From contig NW_020312114.1 of the NCBI RefSeq assembly GCF_002999335.1, positions 248,001-312,000 of the forward strand: a stretch of 64,000 nt of DNA, in the 5' to 3' direction. Every line of letters begins with the position of its first letter. The first letter of the stretch is position 1. Of this stretch, positions 22,882-33,179 are shown one piece after another. Under the pieces are notes generated by a model. It saw only the letters and a program-made list of their open reading frames with translations, ran no database searches and had not been told where the DNA came from. Source of the DNA: Cyclospora cayetanensis. Taxonomy: Eukaryota > Apicomplexa > Conoidasida > Eucoccidiorida > Eimeriidae. The position numbers and the translations under genes are program-made.

Positions 22882-23910
22882 TCATGAGTTTGCGGGAAGG
22901 AATTTCAAGGGTGTAACAACCAGTGCACTGCAAGTTGTGTTGGAAAAAAAAGTATCTGCAGCGGCACCCCGCTGCCCCGAAATCTCTCGGGCCACTTCAA
23001 GTATACTTTCACATGTAACCAGGCAGGAGACATTGGCATGTTGCTGCAGCCAATACCTAATGCCTTTGTACATCTCTTCTACGAGTTCGCTGCAGAAAGC
23101 GGGACCTAGATGATATTTTGAGCTCGATACGCCTATTTTTGCTTTCCTTTTACCTTCCGCACTTTCCTCTCGGGCATCTGCTGCCTCTTCATCCTCTAAT
23201 TCCTTTTGCTTCTCCTTCTCTACAAGTTTTTGGATTTCTTTCTCCTCCTTGTTGGCTTCACGGATTGCTTCTTTATGGTGCTGTCTCGCGGATTCCACCT
23301 CTGCCTCTTCCTTGTGGAGTTCAGCTTCCGCTGCTTGTATTGTAGACTCTGCCCTATGCTGCTGCTCGATGGCTTTTTCTTCTTCTTCCTGCAGTGCGCT
23401 GAGTTCCTCTTGAACTTTTTCCGCTATGTGCTCTTTCGCCTTCGCATGGCGCAGCCTCTCTTCATCTATTTGCTTCTCAGTTGCTTCTACTTTCTCCTCG
23501 GTTTCTTGCAACTTGGAGTCGAGCTCTGCCAGCTTCCCTGAGAAGTGCCCTGCATGAGCCTTTTCGTGAGATTCAAAGGCCTTAGCCTTTGATTTCAGCA
23601 TTTCATGGCCGTTACGGGCATTCCGCTTGGCTTGGCGCTTAATTGCATCCGAAATAACGCGCACAGCCTCCCTGAAAAGTGCAAGATGAGAGCGATCTGC
23701 CTGCAACCAATAAGGGAACAGCGCGTATTTAAATCAAAGAACGTACGCATACGGGTCATCTTCTTCTACAATGACGGGCAAGGCTGAAAGCGAGCTGCTA
23801 TTGTAGTCGGTTAGTTCAGGCGCGTGCCGCAAGGAAGTGCATTGCTGTATTCCCATGAGAAGAAGGGAAATCCAGCAGGAAATGCTATCAGCTATCAAAA
23901 AGGGCTTCAT
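22882..23910 (-). CDS. Secreted coiled-coil protein with cysteine-containing C-terminal domain
   Basis: Two exons: 23747-23910 and 22882-23671, about 317 residues. The junction GC|GTACGT...TTTTCAG|G is phase 2, with a strong pyrimidine tract. Exon 1 encodes a signal peptide (MKPFLIADSISCWISLLLMG) and an acidic stretch (VIVEEDDPYA). Residues ~60-225 form a long, highly charged Glu/Lys/Ala-rich coiled coil. The last ~75 residues are different: aromatic and cysteine-containing (FCSELVEEMYKGIRYWLQQ, SCLVTCESILEVA, TTCSALVV), with four or five cysteines that could pair. No transmembrane or retention signal is seen after the coil. I do not recognise the family. A secreted coiled coil in a coccidian could be a parasitophorous-vacuole, rhoptry or dense-granule protein, but that is inference only. 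Confidence 0.65.
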
Positions 23911-25353
23911 AGCTTAAATGGAATCGTTTTTAGCGTTCCATCACAGGTATTTGGGGAGTCGGTTTGTGGCGGAAGGCCTGAACTTGCACCTTCTGAACAT
24001 AATGGGCTCTCCGCTAAAAGGGTGCAGGTACACCGTACATTGGCGGGACGTCCTAGCTGGAAAAGTTCATAAACAAATCAGCACATGTCGCTTCCACTTT
24101 AATTTCAGACTTGATGCAAGAAAATTTTAAATTGAGAGCTTCCGATTCCGCTCCCCTACTCATTCCTAAGTCAACAAAAGTTCAGAATCTCGTTCTTTTG
24201 CGTTATACAAGTTTGTGCGTTCCTTCTATAGAATAGTTGGGTATAATCGGGTCCTATGCAATGGCTTATCCTTGTGCAATTCCGGAGGTTTGCAAGACAT
24301 ACACGCCAGGGTAAGTATTCCAGTTCTTGTGGTGTTTCTTCCAAGATCTAACGAGATACGCTCTGCAGCATAAACAGGGCCTAAAAGTTTCTATAAATGA
24401 TTCTAGTAAGCTAGGCCATGTCGCGCGATACTTCCTTACTTGCAAAGAGCCTAGAAACACCATACATATGACCAGGATATTTTACGCAAGGCGTAAGTTG
24501 CACAGACTCGGGTCTGGTGATCAAGGAACTGCGATAATGCAACGGAAAGTAAAGCGCAGTATGCCCCCTAGATCAGTGTATGATCTTTCCAGCAGAATTC
24601 ATGTATGAAAACGTAGATATCGAGATGCGCTAGCGGAATCGCAAAGTTGCACTTCAGCGCTCGTGCGGCATTGGGACGACGAGCAGCGGTACGTGTTTCC
24701 GGTAGATTTGTTCGATGAGTGATGATCATGGTTCATTAATGTGTTGTCTCTTTTCACTATATAAACCTTGCTTTCTTTGCCTCAACTTCGAGTGGACAGC
24801 CGCTTTCGGAGAAGCGGGTATTGCGACATAAGCGTCACTGAGAGGAGAAAAGCGGGAGGCGGCGGGTCAGAGTTCGGCAGCCAGCATGCTTGGGAATTGA
24901 AATGAGTGCCTCCTGGGGCAGACGAGCATATCAAGCCATAATATACAATTTCCTAAATATCGACCCCCTATTTCTCCCATCTAGATGCTTGCTCGTGCCC
25001 CCGCCGTGGGACCTAGCCGTCAATTATTCTGGCGTCCTTCCTCCGCCGTCCTAACGCCGCTTCACGCACATTGCCCATTCCTCGATTTCTGAGGTGCCTC
25101 GAATAGTGCGCAACACTCCAAACCCTGCGCAGCCCTCCGATCCAAACCGTCCCTGCGAAGTACCTTCCCTAGTGCACTGCCATCAACCGGAGCCGGCGTG
25201 CTGGCCTTCACTGCAAGCACTACACGGAGAAAGCCTGGGGCTTTCTTAGAGCTCACGACTGTGCAACTCTCTCCGACTAGTTAGAGCTCCTCTTGCACAA
25301 GCCGGCTGCCTCGCTACTGCCAATGCTCACTCCTTAAGACCACCACAGGATAC
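23911..25353. other. Intergenic stretch, no supported gene
   Basis: About 1.4 kb of AT-richer DNA holding the promoter of the secreted coiled-coil gene and, presumably, of the low-complexity ORF. ORFs at 23918-24130, 24327-24608 and 25062-25256 are short and without recognisable features. Confidence 0.4.
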
Positions 25354-26622
25354 TTGCCCACGCGCCCCTTCCGCCTACTTCCCCATGCACCCTCAGGAGG
25401 CCCCCTGCGTCTTCCAATGAGTGCTGAGAAGGCTTTAGAGGTCTACCCGCCTCCCGGGAAATCCTCCACGCACTCGCTGCCTCCAGCGGGGGACGATGGC
25501 GCCTCGGCTCTGGCGAAAGCGTTTGCCGCTCGAGCCAGCGCACCCCCTTCACCCCCCTTAAACCCCTCTCACAGTGTCCAATCTGTATCTTCACCGGAAA
25601 AGAATCCGGAAAACTGCTGCCGCAAAGGCGAGGTGGAGACCCCTGTCGACGCCTCCAAGCAGCCTCCTTCCCTCACGTCCTGCTCTTCTGTTGAACCCTC
25701 AACCGCTGCCCAGCATCCCCCCCCCGCTTCGAGCGCGAGTCGGAGGCAATTTCATACTCCCCCCGACCAAGAGGAGGCCTGCGAGCACCCATTCTCTGGA
25801 GAATTCGATGAACTGCCTCTGATGCTCCTGCGATCCTCGTGCGAGTCCGCATCCACGGGAGGCCCTTGTGTGACTCCACCGGCATCAGCGCAGCCCCCCG
25901 TAGGGGAGGAGTGGCGTCAGGGCGTCTCGGCATGTGTGGCGGCTGCTTTTAGAGATTTGCAAGGCAGCATGCATCTCAGGACCAGCAACAGCAGAGCCAT
26001 GAGGATCGGCCTTGAGGAAGCCCTGCATGTGGAAAACTCTCTCGAAATGGTAGGGTCCTTGCCGGCTTCCCCCAGGAGGCATGCGAAGGAGAAAGCAGAG
26101 CGAAAGGGCGCCAATGCAGGCGCAAAGGCGTTAGGTAGGTCTGTGTCGGCGACTCCTTCAGACAGCCCTTCAGCAGGTCCTCCTGGGGGTTCCACGGATG
26201 CAGGAGTCAAAGGCCTCCCCGCAAGGGCGTCTTCAGGTTCTCAGCGGGAGCAGACAGACCATAATACTTCAGATGAGGAGATCCTTGAAGGGGGGGCTCT
26301 AGAGACTAAAGACGACCTCCAGACGGAGTTTCTGTCTGCCTACGCGATCTCGGCTCATCGGGTGGCTGCAATTGCAGAGGCAGCAGAAGCAGCCGCGGAG
26401 GAGGGGGCCGCTGCTGCAGCGACGGTCAAACTTAAAGCGGCAGCAATGCCGCGATCTAGCACCTCGTGTCTCTCTACAGCGTCTTTGCGGCAAGCTGGCG
26501 CTGCGGGCAGCGGGCATGCAACTCCCCAAAGCCCTCCAGTTCAAGGGCCTGTTGCGAACCCTCGCCCTGTAGACTCCCCGGCACAAGCGAGTCCGTGCAG
26601 GCCTTTGAATACCACCGTCTAG
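25354..26622 (+). CDS. Low-complexity Ser/Pro/Ala-rich protein, possibly the 5' exon of the WD40 gene
   Basis: A 422-codon ORF with coding-like composition (Ser, Pro, Ala, acidic patches such as NTSDEEILEGGALETKDD) but no fold I recognise. There is an Ala-rich helix-like stretch (IAEAAEAAAEEGAAAAA) near residues 345-362. It lies upstream of the WD40 exons in the same orientation. WDR44-type proteins carry long disordered N-termini, so this may be the first exon of that gene; however, I could not find a good donor that joins in phase to the exon at 27267. It may equally be a separate gene ending at 26622. Confidence 0.5.
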   Translation: MPTRPFRLLPHAPSGGPLRLPMSAEKALEVYPPPGKSSTHSLPPAGDDGASALAKAFAARASAPPSPPLNPSHSVQSVSSPEKNPENCCRKGEVETPVDASKQPPSLTSCSSVEPSTAAQHPPPASSASRRQFHTPPDQEEACEHPFSGEFDELPLMLLRSSCESASTGGPCVTPPASAQPPVGEEWRQGVSACVAAAFRDLQGSMHLRTSNSRAMRIGLEEALHVENSLEMVGSLPASPRRHAKEKAERKGANAGAKALGRSVSATPSDSPSAGPPGGSTDAGVKGLPARASSGSQREQTDHNTSDEEILEGGALETKDDLQTEFLSAYAISAHRVAAIAEAAEAAAEEGAAAAATVKLKAAAMPRSSTSCLSTASLRQAGAAGSGHATPQSPPVQGPVANPRPVDSPAQASPCRPLNTTV

Positions 26623-27266
26623 TGCAGTTTGTCTTGTAGTAGCCTCTGCGATCAGAAGAAGAGCCCTCTGAAGGGCCTTGCGCATTTGACGCGCGTACTT
26701 TCTTGCCTCGGGTAGAGGGCCAAGCCATGCGGGGGATGGCAGGAGCAGCCAGCTAAAAGCACAGACTTCCGTTTCTCTGTGTTGTGTCGTGTGCAGCCTC
26801 CGCCTGGTCGCGCGGTGTCACTGCCAATCCCGAGCCGAAACAACAACTCAAGAAACGTAGGCATTCAAAAGGGAGATTAAATAGTCAAGAGAACAGGGGG
26901 CCAAGCGCTCTGTAGGCCGTCGACTTAGGCCTGAGCTTTTCTGAGTGTGCTCTCGGATTGAGTGGTATGCTATGGGTGCTGCAGAATGGACCCGCAACAT
27001 CTTCCGGAGGCAAGGCAGTGCTGCTCAGGCTTCCAGTCAATGCGCTGAATCATTAGGGCATTCTATTAGCACGTGTATGAGCACGTAAGCCACGGCCCTG
27101 GAAAATCGTATTTTCGACTTCAAAGCTGCAAACTCTTAGATATGATCCCTGGCCAAACGCGCAGGCGAAGCGACACACACGGCTTGGGGGGTCAGAAATT
27201 GCCTGCACCTGCCAAATCTGCTACGATTGCTGCTGCATGGGAGGTTGGGGTGCTGCTCTTCTTCAG

Positions 27267-29236
27267 GGTGACGCAGAGCAACAAACCGGGATTGGGTGAT
27301 GGAGGCCGTGCGAATGTGGTGAGCAGCCTCACTGCTGCAAATCCGTTTTTAAAGGCCCTTCGTTTAGAGGGATTGGGGCTTGTCTCGCCTAAAAAGCGCG
27401 TTTCAACCTGCGTGCTCGAAAATGCGCATTCGCAGCCGGGAGTGTTCCCAGTGCCTGTGAGGGGCCGCAGCCTGAAGAATGCCCAGGCTCTCTCGCCGGT
27501 TTGGTGCCTGCGCGAAGTCGAAACGGGTATGCGTCGAAAGGGAGCGGAGAGCCAAGAATAGAGGAGCGCTCCAATTCTTTAATCGTGCTGCTGCGCCGCC
27601 CACGCTGCGGCAGGGGTGGGGGACGAGTTTCTCGGGCGTAGCGAGCGTCGGGTCGGCCTCGCGCTTGCTTTTGCATCGTTTGTGTGAGCTGGTGCGGGCA
27701 TGCTGTGATCCTTAGGAGATAGAGCAGCCCTCTGGTCGGCGACTATATCTCCCAAAGGCGAGTGGCTTGCAGCAGGAGGACAGACGGGAGTCGTTTTCTT
27801 ATGGGCAGTACCGGGACCTCGCGGCGCAAGGGGCAGCCACCGGACCCCTGGCAACTCCGGCGCGTGTGCCAAGGAAACTAGGGGATACGGCGCTCAGCAG
27901 GCGGCCGAAGGGGGCCCTTTAAAAGGGGGGCCTCTCAAAGGGGGGCCTCTCAAAGAAGGCCCTCTCAAAGGGGGGCCTCTCAAAGAAGGCCCTCTCAAAG
28001 GGGGGCCTCTAGAGGCGACCGGGGACCCTTCGTCGGCGGCTGGAGTCGCTCCGAATTCGGGGGCAGGGGCCCCTGCATGTGAGGGGGGGGGGGCCCCTCG
28101 GCCGGGGGCCCCCTCGGGAGGCGCTGGCTGCGGAGGCGCCCCAGGAAGTTGGTTCATTAGGGACCGCCCCGATTTGTGTCTAACTGGCCATGGGGCCTCC
28201 GTGATTCTGCTGTCTTGGGCCCCCACGGTGAAGCTCTCGTTGCTGCTTTCCGCCTCGTTGGATAAGACTGTGCGGCTGTGGAGGCCGTCCAAAAGCCTTA
28301 GCGCCATTGCCGTCTTGCGGTGTACAGACTGGCCGACCAGTGCATCGTTTCACCCCGTATTCAAGGTAGTCACGCGCACGCCCGACAAGCCCTAGACACG
28401 CGCTAAACACACACGCCCTAGCTCTCCAAGTTCACCGCCGCATAGACGCGGAAATTCGTCTGTCGTGCTTCGTCGTCTCGTCCTCAGGACGTCGTTTTCA
28501 CGGGGTGCCTAGATGCCACGATTCAAGTCTGGCGGCTCCTCTCCACGCGGTCAGCAGGAGCTCCCAGGGGGGCCCCCGAGCAGTTTGAATCCCGCATTGT
28601 GGAGTATCTCAAGGTTCCAGAGCTCGTCACTGCGCTGTCTATTTCACCCAAGTGGGCCTGGAAGCTGCTACTATACGCTTGGGGGGCGGGGAGGGGCTGA
28701 AAGAGAGGAGCGACTTGCTTCGAGCTGAGGAGAGTTGAGGGGCTGTTGAGGGGCTTCAGCTGCCCGTTCGCGGAGGGTGTTGCCTAGAGTGCAGGCTGCA
28801 GACTTGGGCTTGGGGGAGGGGGTGTTTCGAGATCGACGATTGGTGCTCTTCTGCGGTTTGGGCGCAGCGGCGGCATATTGGCCGTTGGATTTCGAAATGG
28901 CAGCATCTCCTTTTACGACGCGAGGGTTCGTTTTACGGCTTCCTCAGGCCGCCTACACTCCGCCGCACTTACGGGTGCCTTCCCTCAGGGGTGAAGGAAG
29001 GCTCAGCGTCCTGACCCCCTTGCTGCTTACCTGCACGGTTCACGGCTTCCTGTGTGTTCTCAGACGCTCAAATTTCGGTCGGAGGTCGACTGCAAGAACA
29101 GGAAGGGCAAGTTCGCCAAAGGAAGGAAGGTAGGGGGGCGTTGGGGGATTTTCAGAGCTGGCTGCTGCATGCATTTGGCGTCCTCTTGAGGCTTTTCTGC
29201 TCCTTCTGGACCTTATACCTACCATGCCTATATACA

Positions 29237-29268
<32 letters not shown>

Positions 29269-29281
29269 CATATATATATAC

Positions 29282-29312
<31 letters not shown>

Positions 29313-31705
29313 CATATATATATATATACATGTATATATATGTACATATGCATTTGCATATAAATCTATGCCTTTTCGAGCCCGTATTGCGGGCCTGCGG
29401 CTTTGAGATGTACCGTTCCTGTCTAGGGGCTTGCCGTCTCTCAGGTTACGAGCTTGGAGTGGCTTCCCGATGGTTCATGTCTCTGCGTTGCCACCAACGA
29501 CTCCCGCATCCGCATCTTTGACGTGCCAGTAAGGCCAAGGCTCTTCTGTACCCAGTAGCTCTCATTAGCAGCAACGCTCGGTTTGTGGACGCTAAATGCT
29601 GATGGCAATATTTTTCTCTCGAGCGCTTTTTCGCTCCCCACGATTCGTAGGGGGAAGTTCGAACCTTCTTTCGACGTGTGTGAGCCTGGCACGTGTGCGT
29701 GAACACAGAGCCTGACGTGTATTTATAAGTTCAAAGGCCACGTTAATTCCCAGATCATGCTGAAAGCGAGCTACACGTAAGTCGGCTCGCAACGGGATAG
29801 CGTTCAGGGCAACCCATGCAAAAGGGCGTAGTAGAAGTATGTGTGTATATATATATATTTATAAATAGATCGCCGTGGTTATAAAGCGGCGTTAGGACCG
29901 CTCCAAGCGCTTCATGCGCTTTAGTGCTCTACTTTCAATACGCTTTAAGCCTATTTACGCACTGGCTGTTGTCTTCCTCTCTGCTTGCAGACTCAACGGC
30001 TTGGGAGTTCTGTGCGGTAGCGAGTTTGGACGCGTTTGTTACTGGAAGGTTGCAGGTTCTCAGGGGGAAACGATCCCAACCAGGTGGGCAAGCGGAGAGG
30101 GATGTGCCGTGAGGGGAGTTGGCGTGGGGGGAGGAGCGATGTTTTTTACGCTTCTTTCATGCCAGTGTGTGAATATTTTCCTGCCAAGCGTCCTTTGCCG
30201 GTGTGTCTCTCTAGCTCCTGACTGGCCTCCCTTCTACACCTTCATGCGCGTTCCTGCGCCTGCTCCCGTCAGATTCTGCGAGTCTTGATCGTGGTGTGGC
30301 TGTGAGAGAGTTCTCATGTGTGGAGTCATGGCCTAAGGGTGTGTGGTGGCGTGTGCTGCTGCAGATCTCGGCTGTCTTCTTGGAAGAGAGTCACAAACAC
30401 GTCGATGGAAGATTTTAAGGGTGACTGCCCACCACGTGGCGTCGGGAGAGTCAAGGAGTTGGGAGACGGGGGAGAAAGAGGGGGAGAAAGGGTTGGAAAG
30501 ACAGGAGGGGTTTGAGATTCAGGATTCCGTGCCTGTCCGCTCACTTGCGTGAAGTGTGTATGTATGCTGCATGGCATTTCCTCAGCATTTGACGAGCTTC
30601 TGACGTTTGCTGTTGTTGCGCCTTCGACGTTTGCCTCGTCTCTTTTCTCCTACTTGGCTGTGCACCCGCTTCCCTCGAGGGCGCCGCCTCCGTCAAGGGG
30701 CCCCCCGGCTCTGGCGAGGGCCCCTTTGCATTCGCCACAGCAGCAACCGCAGCGGAAACAGCTGCTGGTGCAGCGGCAGCAGCAGCAGCAGCAGCAGGCA
30801 GAGACAGCCGCTGTGGGGTCCGTGCGCGTATACAGAGACGCTTCCCGCCAGGTGGTGACAAGCATATTAGGGGGCCCCTCAGCTGTGGGTGTCTCTACAA
30901 CGCCCTCATCGGGAGCAGAAACAAAGCGCAACAGACTGCGGTCTCTCCTTCTTCGGAAGCGATCTAGCGTCTCAAGCGGAGAGTGCATCCCTGGGGGCAG
31001 CATTCCCAGGGAGACTGAGTCAAAAGGCCTCTCCGAGTTCTTTCCCGTAAACATCGAGGAACCCTCCACGGGGGGGGACCTCCCGCCGAGTGACTTGATC
31101 ACGTCTACTGCCTTTGCCGCCGCCGCTGGTTCCTCGGAAGCAGGAGAAGAAGGGGCGTCTTGCGCGAGCCACACGGATCTGGCCGCCTCAACGGGTGCAG
31201 CAACAGCGGGGGCTTGGTCCCCTCCTAAAGGCACTTTCCCAGCAGACGGCGAGGAGGATGCTCTGTGCGATTCGGATGACAGTGACCTATGTGCAGCCTC
31301 TCTTGCTGCCCTTTCTGTGGCGGAATCGCTAGGTGGCGCAGCTTCTCGGAGCTCCCCTAGGAGCCACCCCGATGGCCAAGCTTTTAGCTGGAGGGCTGGC
31401 AAGCGCTTGCATCTAGGGCTCCCACCTGAGAGCTATGCACTGTGCAGACAGGCGTGAGACGTGCTGCGCATCGACGACCTTGCCGCAACCCCGAACCCTA
31501 TATGAAACGTCTTGTCGCTCAGAAAATTTAGTGGGGGAAGCAGTTTTCGCGCGTGCTGCTTCAGGGGTCCTGAGGAAATGACTTTTGTGGTTTCTGCTTT
31601 AGGTCTGAGGAGGCGCGGAACTTGGTCGTCGTGGCTGGAAGCTATACTGGACGGATTCGGATTTTCGTGAATCTAGCTGGGGTGCTCGCAGATCCTAATC
31701 CTTAA
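27267..31705 (+). CDS. WDR44-like WD40 repeat protein (11 exons resolved)
   Basis: Exons: 27267-27526, 27716-28365, 28488-28651, 28868-28925, 29064-29129, 29445-29528, 29709-29776, 29991-30083, 30365-30420, 30586-31453, 31603-31705. All junctions are GT-AG and in phase. The 5' end is unresolved. Successive blades read [91 protein letters not shown] followed by [59 protein letters not shown]; and a last blade [15 protein letters not shown]. The CKNRKGK..GRKVT and NDSRIRI signatures are those of WDR44 and its plant and fungal relatives, which act with Rab11-type membrane traffic in animals. Unusual: a tandem [10 protein letters not shown] repeat between blades 1 and 2, and a Gln/Ser-rich insert of ~250 residues in exon 10. 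Confidence 0.8.
27905..28012 (+). repeat. Coding tandem repeat [10 protein letters not shown] in the WD40 gene
   Basis: About six copies of a 15-18 base unit (GGGGGGCCTCTCAAA and GAAGGCCCTCTCAAA variants) stand head to tail and stay in frame. They encode alternating GGPLK and EGPLK pentapeptides between the first two WD40 blades, where they would form a surface loop. The GGCCTCTC core also makes GGGCCC-like palindromes common in this block. Confidence 0.8.
29228..29352. repeat. (TA)n/ATATAC microsatellite in an intron
   Basis: About 125 bases of almost pure alternating ATAT with interspersed C, inside the WD40 gene intron 29130-29444. The long Tyr-Ile/His-Ile ORFs on both strands here are artefacts of the repeat. 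Confidence 0.9.
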
Positions 31706-32484
31706 TATCTGGTAAAGGGATAAGCCTCTCCCGTGAGGCAGTTATGTGGCCCCTCCAGGCGGCAGCAAACTGCTTCATTCATGGCTTCGTGCCTAACCTA
31801 ACGGGCTGAATGAGACTCTAAGAATAGGAACGCCGACATCGCAGCGATGCGCTTAGTTGCATGCATACACTGCTGCCCTATTTCCCGCTTCTGCACTTGG
31901 GGAGTAGTCGAGTCGCATGCAACCAGAAATACACGTGCGGAAGGCGATAGTGCCACCCCGCCTCTTATGCGCTACCTGCGTCCTTCCTTGTAGTTTATGG
32001 TCAGGAGATATGGCTGGGATCTGCGTTCCCTCTCTCTATATACATATATCTCGCTCGCTCTGGCTTTGCATGTGCATTACGCAAGGCAAAGAGGCACTCA
32101 ATGCCTCCCCAAGAGGCGCGTTGCTTAGCCAGCGCAGGTTAGTTCCATGCAGCGCCGCCCATACTTAACGGCATAAAAATTCCCCTGCGTAGGGGACGGC
32201 GCTACGTGTCTGGATGGAATGCACTCCGGACGAACCAGGTCCAGAACATGGGGCTTTACGGGTGGAAACGCCTCACTCTGTTCCCAAAGGGAAGCATGGC
32301 CACTGCTGCGTAAACCCTAGCGCCTGCAAGCCACCGTAAATCCTTCTTTGCCTCGCGTCTAGGATTGAGCCTTTGGGGTGCGCAACGCGTGATGCAGAGG
32401 CACGGCACTTGATGGGATGGCTGCTAAACCGATTCCTAGTGCAGACCGGTAGCTCGCGCTGTCACGGGGGTGTAACTTCAAGGT
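31706..32484. other. Convergent intergenic region between the WD40 and phosphatase genes
   Basis: Both neighbours end here. The stretch contains several telomere-like heptamer fragments (AACCCTA type near 31493 and 32318, TTTAGG near 32484). No gene is supported. Confidence 0.4.
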
Positions 32485-33145
32485 TTAGGACATGAGGTCC
32501 ACGGCTCGAGGAATAAGCGCTTTAATCGACTCGATGTATTCTTCCAGGCCGTAGCGGTCTCTAAGATAAGCTGAAATATCCTCTGTGCGGCTCAGCTCCT
32601 GTGGCGCATTGGGCAGACGCAAGCATCAAGTGCTCGCTCTTTAAGAGTGCCTCTGCCTGCGAAGCAGCTAACCCAACGGCTCTTTACTGAAACTGAGGGT
32701 TTAGGATTTGTGGAGCGATACCTGAAGGACTTGCTTGACTTTTGAAAGCTCCTTGTCTCCTCGGTCTCCTGTCCATGTGCTGACAGGCACACCTTTGCTG
32801 GGTTGCATAAGGAAGGAAAACACCGAATTATCAATCAGGCAAACAGACTGTTCCTCGCGCCCCAAGCGCCTCAAGTCTTTTATGTAGACCCCTGAAATGC
32901 AGCTGCAGTGCTGCCGGTATAGCCGGTAGGAGATGAGACGCTTGTGCGGGTCGATGACATCCAAAATCTGAAGTCCAATCACAACAAGACACGCCAGCCA
33001 AAGCGCACCAAAGCTTTCGCGTCTTTCAACATGCGCACATAGCGAGACTTATTGCGCTCCTGGGGCAATTGCTTTTTACGGGCTATTTCCCCTTCTGCGT
33101 ATATACGGGCGGGAAGTGCCTGTACGCTACTTTCCTTGTGTCTGC

Positions 33146-33179
<34 letters not shown>

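Noticed and set aside
27905..28012. CRISPR-like direct repeats
   Set aside because: Units are 15-18 bases without spacers and stay in the reading frame; this is a coding minisatellite in a eukaryotic gene.
27894..28307. 137-codon minus-strand ORF with [11 protein letters not shown] repeats
   Set aside because: Antisense of the coding GGPLK repeat in the WD40 gene, whose plus-strand frame continues into WD40 blades on both sides.
29040..29521. Tyr/Ile-rich ORFs on both strands
   Set aside because: Direct translation of the (TA)n microsatellite within an intron.
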